Shown one piece after another: positions 57,837 through 64,000 of a stretch of 64,000 nt of DNA. The notes under the pieces were generated by a model. The model made no database searches and had not been told where the DNA came from. It worked only from the letters and a program-made list of their open reading frames with translations. Every line of letters begins with the position of its first letter. The stretch's first letter is position 1. Both the position numbers and the translations under genes were made by a program. Source of the DNA: Thermophilibacter mediterraneus (lineage in GTDB: Bacteria > Actinomycetota > Coriobacteriia > Coriobacteriales > Atopobiaceae); assembly GCF_900119385.1 (NCBI RefSeq), contig NZ_FPKO01000009.1, positions 643,405 through 707,404 of the forward strand, in the 5' to 3' direction.

Positions 57837-58796
57837 CTACCAGTCCAGCCCGCGCCCCTGCGCGAAGCGGGCGGCGGACGCCACGAGCCACTCCTGGTCC
57901 TGGCACCAGGGTATGAGGTCGGGGGTGTCGGCGATGATGGGCTCCGCCTCCCGAACGGCAAAGGTGCACTCGTCGAAGCTGCGGACGGGGGCGTCGGGGC
58001 GGTCGGGCAGATAGGGCTCGACGAGGGTTGGCCGCAGCAGCGCGTAGGCCCCGCCCTCGCAGAGCTCGTCGTAGCCGCGCAGGGCCCTGCGCGCCGCGTT
58101 CATCCGGTCGAGCTTGAAGAGCAGGATGACGCGCGCGAGGTGCGACCAGGCGTCCTCTCGGTGCGAGAAGCGCGCGTCGAGCTCGTTGAGGCCGGCCTCG
58201 TCCTCGAGCCTGGCGCAGGCGAGCGCGAGGGTGTGACGTGCGCCGGGCTCGTCGTTGGGCGCCGCGTCGATGACCGAGCCCGCGCAGGCCCGGGCCATTC
58301 GGGCGTGCGCGCCGTCGAGGCATGCCCGTGCGATGGCCGCGCGCAGGCGCAGGCGCGGACGGGAGAGGACGTCTGCCCAGGCGTCGCCCGTTGGGAGCTC
58401 CCGATCGGCGGCCTCACGCTCGAGGTCGAGCAGGCGCTCGAGGAGCGGGTCGGGGTCGAGGTCGAGCGCGAGCGCCTCGATCAGGCGCGCGTCGAGGCAC
58501 CCCCCGTCGATCGATGCCGCCTGCGCGCAGCTCGCCGCGAGCGCGGCGAGTCGCTTGCCGCGCTCGCGCTGGTACGCGTCATCGTCGAGGAGGTCGTCGT
58601 CGCGCAGGCTCGCCCGATAGGCATCGAGCGCGCGAGCCACCTCGAGCAGGGCCTGCTCGGCGGGGTCGTCGACAAAGGCCCGCGGGTCGGCCCTCACGGC
58701 TATGAGCAGCTCCCTGTAGGCGTCGGCAGAGAGCGGGCCGATCTTCTCGTTTCGGCGCATGGCGCACCGCTCCACCAGCTCGTCCCAGGCGTTCAC
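57837..58796 (-). CDS. Helical-repeat (TPR-like) protein, paralogue 2
   Basis: A 319-residue soluble, alpha-helical protein of unknown function. Start GTG 58796 overlaps the stop of the preceding gene (GTGA), so the pair is co-translated. The stretch from PNDEPGARHTLALACARLEDEAGLNELDARF to DAWSHLARVILLFKLDRMNAARRALRGYDEL (about residues 180-250) parallels the corresponding stretch of its neighbour, so the two are diverged duplicates with TPR-like helix pairs. There is no membrane segment or catalytic motif. A scaffold or regulatory role is possible but unsupported. Confidence 0.65.
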   Translation of the reverse strand: MNAWDELVERCAMRRNEKIGPLSADAYRELLIAVRADPRAFVDDPAEQALLEVARALDAYRASLRDDDLLDDDAYQRERGKRLAALAASCAQAASIDGGCLDARLIEALALDLDPDPLLERLLDLEREAADRELPTGDAWADVLSRPRLRLRAAIARACLDGAHARMARACAGSVIDAAPNDEPGARHTLALACARLEDEAGLNELDARFSHREDAWSHLARVILLFKLDRMNAARRALRGYDELCEGGAYALLRPTLVEPYLPDRPDAPVRSFDECTFAVREAEPIIADTPDLIPWCQDQEWLVASAARFAQGRGLDW

Positions 58797-59839
58797 GGGC
58801 GCTGCACCCCCTCCTGCCGGGAGACCCTGGCGGCCTCGCGGGCGGCGTCCGGGCTGATGCGGGAGACCTCGCCGGCCACCCACGAGCCGAGCGCCCCCCG
58901 CCCCGCGCGGTCGTTGCCCTCCTGTAGAAGTACGATGCCCTCGCTGATGGCGAGGATGAGCTCGTCCTCGGAGCCGGCGGACACGCGCAGGCGCGCGAAC
59001 TCCCCGTCGGGCAGCTCCGCCTGCCGGATGAGCGCGAGGGCTCCCGACGGGTAGGCGTCGAGGAGCCGGGCGAGCCCCCTGCGCGCAGCTCCGAGGTCGA
59101 GGCGCCTGTGGGCGAGGGCGACCTTGGCGAGGAGCAGCCACGCGTCGTCGGGGCCTCGCAGCGGCGAGATGAGTGCGTAGCGCCGCTCGAGCGCCGCGAG
59201 CCCGGGCTCGTCCTCGAGCTTGGCGAGGGCGTAGGCAAGGGTGAAGCGCACGTCGGAGGTGTCGCGCGGGTCGCTCGAAAGGAGCGCCTCGGCCGCCTCG
59301 GCGGCGGCGTGGTTGTGACCGCAGATCAGGGCCTCCTCGGCGAGGGAGGCCATCCAGCGCCAGTAGGGGCGCATCGCGATGTCCGCCGCCAGGGCCCTCC
59401 GCTCGCCGTCGAAGGACGCCGCCTGCTCCGCGCGCGCCCGTTCGCAGGAGGCGCGCACCTGGTCGGCGCCATCCGCGAGAAAGCGGTAGCGCGCCTCGAG
59501 CGAGGGGGTCTCGGACGAGGAGAGCATGCGCCGCGCGTCGTGGCAGGAGGGGTCGAGGGAGAGCGCCTCGCCGAGTAGGTCGCGCCCGCGGCGGATGAGG
59601 TCCTGGGCCTGCTCGTCGGAGGCGAACGGAAGCTGGTAGTCGATGGCCTCGGTGGCGAGCACCACGAGGTGGAAGGCACGGTCCGCGTCGGTCTGCGGAA
59701 GCCCGTCGCGGTCCTGCGCGAATCGCCGCGCGAAGCCAGCGTAGGCTCGCGTGGCCGCGCCCGGGTCGCCGGCGTCGAGCTCCCGGGCGAACCGCAGGCT
59801 CAGCCGCTGGTAGTCCTCTCGCTGTGGGTTGTGGGCCAT
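58793..59839 (-). CDS. Helical-repeat (TPR-like) protein, paralogue 1
   Basis: A 348-residue soluble helical protein starting MAHNPQREDYQRL at ATG 59839, with GAGAGGAG upstream. The region DTSDVRFTLAYALAKLEDEPGLAALERRYAL to DAWLLLAKVALAHRRLDLGAARRGLARLL (about residues 195-270) resembles degenerate tetratricopeptide repeats and matches the following gene. It is first in a two-gene unit. Family not recognised with certainty; similar Coriobacteriia proteins are usually labelled hypothetical. Confidence 0.65.
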   Translation of the reverse strand: MAHNPQREDYQRLSLRFARELDAGDPGAATRAYAGFARRFAQDRDGLPQTDADRAFHLVVLATEAIDYQLPFASDEQAQDLIRRGRDLLGEALSLDPSCHDARRMLSSSETPSLEARYRFLADGADQVRASCERARAEQAASFDGERRALAADIAMRPYWRWMASLAEEALICGHNHAAAEAAEALLSSDPRDTSDVRFTLAYALAKLEDEPGLAALERRYALISPLRGPDDAWLLLAKVALAHRRLDLGAARRGLARLLDAYPSGALALIRQAELPDGEFARLRVSAGSEDELILAISEGIVLLQEGNDRAGRGALGSWVAGEVSRISPDAAREAARVSRQEGVQRP

Positions 59840-59990
59840 CGATGCTCCTCTCCGTTCCCTAATGGTAGCAAGTGCGTCCCTCGCGGGCCCCGCAAAACTG
59901 GGCGCCCCTCGGCCGGCGCCTCTCCCGCACGGGAGCGCCGCCCGCCGCGCCGCCTCCGGAAAACAGCGATTGTTGCGGGGGCGTTTCTGC

Positions 59991-60122
59991 TATGCTGTGT
60001 CCGACTTGAGTCATGGAGTTTTGATGGCCCAGGAGAGGTACTTCTCGTTCGGTAAAAACGAGGGGGATGCCCTCGTTTGCAATCCGTCGCGGGGGCGACG
60101 GCAAAGGAATTGGAGGAGTGTT
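59991..60122 (+). promoter_or_regulatory. Promoter and leader of the iron alcohol dehydrogenase gene
   Basis: -10 box TATGCT at 59991-59996. The leader of about 120 bases contains a hairpin, AAACGAGGG and CCCTCGTTT (about 60056-60078), and an ATG at 60024 in frame with the main start. That ATG would prepend 33 residues beginning MAQERYFSFGKN. The strong GGAGGAG before 60123 makes the latter the main start, so the leader may be a regulatory hairpin or encode a longer isoform. Confidence 0.45.
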
Positions 60123-61337
60123 ATGGGACGTTTCACCAACCCGCGTGACCTGTACTTCGGCGAGGGCGCCCGCCACGAGGTCAAGAACCTCAAGGGCGAG
60201 CGCGCCATCATCGTCACCGGCGGCGGCTCCATGCGCCGCGGCGGCTTCCTGCAGGACGTCGAGTCCGACCTCAAGGCCGCCGGCTTCGAGGTCTCCATCT
60301 TCGAGGGCGTCGAGTCCGACCCGTCCGTCGAGACCGTGATGCGCGGCGCCAAGGCGATGGAGGAGTTCCAGCCCGACTGGATCGTCGCCATCGGCGGCGG
60401 CTCCCCCATTGACGCCGCCAAGGCCATGTGGCTCTTCTACGAGTACCCCGACGAGACCTTCGAGCAGGCCATCGTCCCGTTCTCCTTCCCCGAGCTGCGC
60501 ACCAAGGCCAAGTTCTGCGCCATCGCCTCCACCTCCGGCACGGCCACCGAGGTCACGGCCTTCTCCGTCATCACCGACTACGAGAAGGGCATCAAGTACC
60601 CGCTCGCCGACTTCAACATCACGCCCGACGTCGCCATCGTCGACCCCGAGCTCACCTACACCATGCCGCAGAAGCTCTGCGCCCACACCGGCATGGACGC
60701 TCTGACCCACGCCATCGAGGCCTACGTCTCCACCGCGGGCTCCATGTTCACCGACGCCAACGCGCTCCACGCCATCCGCGAGATCGTCGAGTGGCTGCCC
60801 AAGTCCTACACCGGTGACAAGGAGGCCCGTCAGCACATGCACGAGGCCCAGTGCATCGCCGGCATCGCCTTCTCCTCGGGCCTTCTGGGCATCGTGCACT
60901 CCATGGCGCACAAGACCGGCGCCGCCTTCACCGGCGACCACATCATCCACGGCTGCGCCAACGCCATGTACCTCGGCAAGGTCATCCAGTTCAACGCCAA
61001 GGACGAGCGTGCCAAGAGCCGCTACGCCTACATCGCCAAGGAGGTTCTGCACCTCGCCGGCGAGACCGAGGACGAGCTCGTTGCCTCCCTCGTGCAGGAG
61101 ATCCGCGACCTCAACGACAAGCTGGACATCCCGCAGGGCATCAAGAACTACGGCAAGGGCGGCGTGAAGGCCGACGAGTCCATCATCGACTACGCCGAGT
61201 TCGAGGAGAAGAAGTCCCGCATCGCCGTCGACGCCATCGGCGACGCCTGCACCGGCTCCAACCCGCGCCAGCCCACGCCCGAGGAGATGGAGAAGCTCCT
61301 CGAGTGCGTGTACAACGACGTCGACGTCGACTTCTAG
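60123..61337 (+). CDS. Iron-containing alcohol dehydrogenase (butanol dehydrogenase-like)
   Basis: A 404-residue group III alcohol dehydrogenase. An N-terminal Rossmann-like part with IIVTGGGSMRRGG and IVAIGGGSPIDAAKAMW (about residues 94-110) binds NAD(P). The iron ligands fit HTGMDALTHAIEAYVS (Asp and His, about 196-211) and HSMAHKTGAAF...HGCANA (about 263-285). It reduces aldehydes to alcohols in fermentation. Codon use is strongly biased to C/G-ending codons, as in highly expressed genes. It is monocistronic with a strong terminator. Confidence 0.92.
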   Translation: MGRFTNPRDLYFGEGARHEVKNLKGERAIIVTGGGSMRRGGFLQDVESDLKAAGFEVSIFEGVESDPSVETVMRGAKAMEEFQPDWIVAIGGGSPIDAAKAMWLFYEYPDETFEQAIVPFSFPELRTKAKFCAIASTSGTATEVTAFSVITDYEKGIKYPLADFNITPDVAIVDPELTYTMPQKLCAHTGMDALTHAIEAYVSTAGSMFTDANALHAIREIVEWLPKSYTGDKEARQHMHEAQCIAGIAFSSGLLGIVHSMAHKTGAAFTGDHIIHGCANAMYLGKVIQFNAKDERAKSRYAYIAKEVLHLAGETEDELVASLVQEIRDLNDKLDIPQGIKNYGKGGVKADESIIDYAEFEEKKSRIAVDAIGDACTGSNPRQPTPEEMEKLLECVYNDVDVDF

Positions 61338-61360
61338 TCCGCGCCCGCTAGAGCGCAGAC

Positions 61361-61392
61361 AGGGCCGGGACCCTAGGGTCCCGGCCCTTCTT
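61361..61392. terminator. Strong terminator after the alcohol dehydrogenase gene
   Basis: AGGGCCGGGACCC and GGGTCCCGGCCCT arms (13 bp) with a 2-base loop, followed by TCTT. It also lies downstream of the convergent yhbY gene. Confidence 0.88.
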
Positions 61393-61431
61393 CGTGGCGC
61401 GCGAGTCTCGTGCGGGCCCCTGCGCGGGCCG

Positions 61432-61734
61432 CTAGGGAACGAGCTGGATCTTCTCTGCACCCTCCCGGCTCGTCTCGCGATAGAGGACGAACTTGCGGCC
61501 GATGACCTGCACGATCTCCGCGCGGCAGCGCTGCGCGAGCTCCTCGGCGGCCTCGCGCACGTCGAGGTTGGAGGTGTCGAGCACGGAGCACTTGATGAGC
61601 TCGTGCGCCTCGAGCGCCTTGTCCGCCTGGTCGACGGTGCCCTCGTTGACGTCCGCCTTGCCGATGATGACGACGGAGTCGAGATGGTGGGCCAGGCTGC
61701 GGAGCTGCCTGATCTGCTTGCCCTTGAGCGTCAT
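61432..61734 (-). CDS. yhbY: YhbY-family RNA-binding protein
   Basis: A 100-residue CRM-domain protein, normal size for YhbY, which associates with the assembling 50S ribosomal subunit. MTLKGKQIRQLRSLAHHLDSVVIIGKADVNEG with the GK-x-G-like loop (IGKADV) and the C-terminal VQVIGRKFVLYRE are characteristic. ATG 61734 follows GGAAGGAAGGACGCGC. It is a single gene convergent with the alcohol dehydrogenase gene. Confidence 0.92.
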   Translation of the reverse strand: MTLKGKQIRQLRSLAHHLDSVVIIGKADVNEGTVDQADKALEAHELIKCSVLDTSNLDVREAAEELAQRCRAEIVQVIGRKFVLYRETSREGAEKIQLVP

Positions 61735-61912
61735 GCGCGTCCTTCCTTCCGGGCGGTGGTCCGCCCCGTTTGTCCGAGTGGCACTCCACGATACCCAAAG
61801 CGCGCCGCCCGTCGGCGCTGGCGTCGGCGTCTCCCAAGAATGCGCAACACGGGCGCGCCCGCGCTCGCTAGAATTGGTCGCGGAAAACCGACGACGGGAG
61901 GGTGCTGGCCAG

Positions 61913-62737
61913 ATGACGGAAGAGAAGAACGGTGCGGTCGCCTTCTTTGACGTGGACGGGACGCTGGTGTGGCATGACCCCGAGCGGCTCCGGAGGGGCG
62001 AGAACCTCTCTGAGGACGCCCCGACCGCAGCGGTCTACGAGGCGTTTCGTCGCATGCGTGACGCGGGGCACCTCACCTTTGTGTGCACCGGCAGGCCGAC
62101 GTCGCTCATCCCGGAGGCGATTCGCGCGCTCGAGCCCACGGGCCTCATCGCGGCGGCGGGCGCGTACGTCCGGGTGGGCGATGATGTCGTCCGCGACGAG
62201 CGCATTCCCGCGGAGCTCGCCCTCGAGGTGGCTCGCCGCTGCGAGGAGGCGGGCGTCGACGTCAACCTCGAGAGCAACGAGCGCAGCGTCGAGCTCCTGC
62301 CCTCCGGCAAGCCCGCGCACTTCCCGAGCTCGCTGCTGCTGCGCCGCGCCGACGAGCTCGCCGAGGTGCTGGGCGAGATGTCCTTCTCGAAGTTCTGCGT
62401 GAACGGTTACGGGCTCGACGACCTCGCCCCGCTCCTTCCGTTCCTGCGCGAGCACTTCACGGTCGCTGACCTGCAGGGAGGGACCTTCGAGTTCTCCCTG
62501 TGCGGCGTGGACAAGGGCACGGGGATCGAGGCGGCGCTCGCGCACCTCGGTCACGGCCGCGACCGCACGTTTGCCTTCGGCGACTCGGAGAACGACCTTC
62601 CCATGCTCGACGCCGTCGAGACCTTCGTGGCAATGGGCAATGCGCTCCCGGCCGTCCTCGAGCGGGCCGACTACGTTACCCTCTCGGCGGAGGACGACGG
62701 CGTGCCCGCGGCGCTCGAGCGCTTCGGGCTCATCTAG
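61913..62737 (+). CDS. Cof-type HAD-IIB phosphatase
   Basis: A 274-residue Cof/YbiV-type HAD phosphatase. Motif I FFDVDGTLVWHD (about residues 12-23), motif II FVCTGRPTSLI, the conserved Lys in GVDKGTGIEAAL (about 200-211) and motif IV AFGDSENDLPML (about 222-233) are intact, with the large C2b cap in between. Such enzymes act on sugar phosphates, FMN or similar small substrates; none is implied by the context. GGGAGGGTGCTGGCCAG precedes ATG 61913. Confidence 0.9.
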   Translation: MTEEKNGAVAFFDVDGTLVWHDPERLRRGENLSEDAPTAAVYEAFRRMRDAGHLTFVCTGRPTSLIPEAIRALEPTGLIAAAGAYVRVGDDVVRDERIPAELALEVARRCEEAGVDVNLESNERSVELLPSGKPAHFPSSLLLRRADELAEVLGEMSFSKFCVNGYGLDDLAPLLPFLREHFTVADLQGGTFEFSLCGVDKGTGIEAALAHLGHGRDRTFAFGDSENDLPMLDAVETFVAMGNALPAVLERADYVTLSAEDDGVPAALERFGLI

Positions 62738-62746
62738 GCGCCGCCC

Positions 62747-63607
62747 TCAGTACTCAGGCGGCTCGGTCCAGCTGAAGCTCTCGCGCACGGCCGCCTGAAA
62801 GGCGTCGGCACATGCCGCGCCGGGAGATCCCAGCAGCACGAGCAGGGTCCTTCTCGCCCGCGCATAGCCCCGGGCCACGGCCCGTCCGATCTCCGCGACG
62901 TCGTCCACGACCTCGACGACGAAGTCTCCGAAGTCGCTCCGGGCCGCCTCGACGGCTCGTCGGCGGTCCGTGGCCTCGGCGCTCTCCTCAATGAGCGCGC
63001 AGACGTGGTGCTCGGGCGGGAAGAGCAGCTCGCCATGACCCGTGACCCCCGTGCGCAGGAGGCCGTCGCGCACCTCCTCCATGGGGGTGCCCAGGAGCTC
63101 GAGCGCCGCGATGGCGGCGAGCGCGGGCCCCACATTGAAGGCGCCCGGCAGGGGGAGGGCAACCGACTCGACCCACGTGGGCGTGTGGGCGACAAACTGC
63201 AGGTAGCCATACCCGGAAATCACGCGCGACGCCCCCACGTCGGCGAGGAAGCTCCTCGACGAGAAGCTGAGGCCGCGCTCGCCCGCGCGCACGGTGCCCG
63301 ACCCGCCCTCCCCGAGGACGCAGGTCAGCTGCGCGCCATCGGGCGCCGCCGCCCCGCTCGGGGGCTCGACGATGACATGGGAGAGCCCCGCGGACTCGGC
63401 CTGGGCGAGGTGCTCGCCCAGGCGCCCGAGCTCGGCCTCGGCGGAGGCGCCGCGCCGCCACTCGACCCCGTCGTAGAGCTCGCGCGCCCCGACGATGCCC
63501 ACGCGCTCGTAGGGCGCCCGTCCCTCGAGGGCGCAGCGCAGGGCGGTCGAGATGACCGCGCGGTCGTGGTCGCCCGCGAGGACGCAGATGACGGTGGGGG
63601 ACGCCAT
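62747..63607 (-). CDS. Mur-ligase-like protein lacking the ATP-binding loop
   Basis: A 286-residue protein directly after murE (1 base between). It resembles the central part of MurE: ESVALPLPGAFNVGPALAAIAALELLGTPMEEVRDGLLRTGV (about residues 146-190) matches the LPGRFNVxNALAA-type segment of Mur ligases, and VVEVVDDVAEIGRAVARGYARARRTLLVLLG recalls the C-terminal domain. The N-terminus (VICVLAGDHDRAVISTALRCALEG) stands where the P-loop GTNGKTT should be, but lacks the Gly-Lys-Thr. It is probably a non-catalytic paralogue or regulatory partner of peptidoglycan synthesis, or a diverged pseudo-enzyme. Confidence 0.6.
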   Translation of the reverse strand: MASPTVICVLAGDHDRAVISTALRCALEGRAPYERVGIVGARELYDGVEWRRGASAEAELGRLGEHLAQAESAGLSHVIVEPPSGAAAPDGAQLTCVLGEGGSGTVRAGERGLSFSSRSFLADVGASRVISGYGYLQFVAHTPTWVESVALPLPGAFNVGPALAAIAALELLGTPMEEVRDGLLRTGVTGHGELLFPPEHHVCALIEESAEATDRRRAVEAARSDFGDFVVEVVDDVAEIGRAVARGYARARRTLLVLLGSPGAACADAFQAAVRESFSWTEPPEY

Positions 63608-63608
63608 C

Positions 63609-64000
63609 TCAGGCCGTTGCGCCCGGTGTCCCCGTGACGGCAGCCGAACGTGCGTCGTGGGCCTCGACGCCGCGCCGGGCGAGCTCGCAGTCGGAGGCGC
63701 AGGGGACGAACCCCTCGCGGGTGTGCTGGTAGGTCTCGTGCCCCTTCGCGAGCAGCAGCACCACGCTGCGCCTGCCCTCGGCCAGCTCGAAGGCCCGTCG
63801 CGCGGCGGCCTCTCGGTCGATCACGACCTCGTGTGGGAAGCCCGCGGGCAGCGCGCGCTCCATCTCGCGGCAGATGTCGAGCGGGTCCTCGGTCCACGGG
63901 TCGTCGGAGGTGAGGACGACGTAGTCGGAGAAGCGCGCCGCGATCTCGGGGAGGTCCCGGCGTCGCTCGGGGGCCTTGCCCCCCACGGCCCCGAAGACCG
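63609..64000 (-). CDS. murE: UDP-N-acetylmuramyl peptide ligase MurE, C-terminal part
   Basis: The gene runs off the right edge of the window; about 130 C-terminal residues are visible. VFGAVGGKAPERRRDLPEIAA (GCGGxRDxxKRPxM region), YVVLTSDDPWTEDP (the LTSDNPRxEDP motif that recognises the third amino acid, here DDPW rather than DNPR) and VLLLAKGHETYQ are diagnostic of MurE. The usual Arg of DNPR, which contacts diaminopimelate, is Trp here, so the amino acid added may not be diaminopimelate. It adds the third residue to the peptidoglycan stem in the cytosol. Confidence 0.85.
   Translation of the reverse strand, partial: VFGAVGGKAPERRRDLPEIAARFSDYVVLTSDDPWTEDPLDICREMERALPAGFPHEVVIDREAAARRAFELAEGRRSVVLLLAKGHETYQHTREGFVPCASDCELARRGVEAHDARSAAVTGTPGATA

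Overview
The window is about 64 kb of very GC-rich chromosomal DNA, densely coding on both strands. Gene content points to an actinobacterial Coriobacteriia genome, most likely the family Atopobiaceae (Olsenella and relatives). This placement is inferred from base composition, the glgC/glgD glycogen cluster, mannose-family PTS genes, the QueT transporter and the style of the gene neighbourhoods; it was not measured. Housekeeping genes are dnaX, ybaB, recR, mfd, mazG, divIC-like, ppx-like, pgi, trxA, murE (partial), the SRP RNA and three tRNAs.

Layout. 0-5 kb: queT-like ECF component, glycosyltransferase, a LytS/LytTR two-component pair and a YfcE-type phosphodiesterase. 5-15 kb: PAP2 phosphatase and thioredoxin, phosphoglucose isomerase, membrane-anchored XRE regulator, ribokinase with nucleoside hydrolase, two tandem esterases, and a wrecked trehalose locus in which treR and treC fragments meet head to head. 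15-27 kb: adenine deaminase, SRP RNA, two bacterial PH-domain proteins, dnaX-ybaB-recR, tRNA-Asp, HAD phosphatase, Rrf2 regulator with a MutY-like glycosylase, and rubrerythrin. 27-39.6 kb: a complete glycogen cluster (glgB, glgP, glgC, glgD, glgA and a GH13-GH77 fusion). 39.6-46.7 kb: a repeat-rich island around a lone possible nuclease gene, then mfd and a YitT-family protein. 46.7-53.6 kb: a mannose-family PTS (EIIA, EIIB, EIIC, EIID) with a FrlB-like SIS deglycase, a FrlC-like epimerase, a HAD phosphatase and a GntR regulator. I read this as an Amadori-product (fructoselysine or glucoselysine) uptake and breakdown locus, with four related palindromic operators. 53.7-64 kb: DUF2442-HTH protein, mazG, divIC-like, ppx-like, tRNA-Leu, tRNA-Glu, a TPR-like paralogue pair, iron alcohol dehydrogenase, YhbY, HAD, a Mur-ligase-like protein and the C-terminus of MurE.

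Two cautions. First, dnaX is interrupted at about 21613-21789 by sequence matching the Illumina Nextera i7 adapter, followed by poly-A and C/T/A-rich noise. This is an assembly artefact and not biology. Second, treR carries a one-base shift in a run of six C, which could be a real mutation or a base-calling error. The most interesting biology is the Frl/Gfr-like PTS locus with its shared operators, the histone-H1-like tail on GlgB, the fused debranching enzyme, and several families of intergenic repeats.
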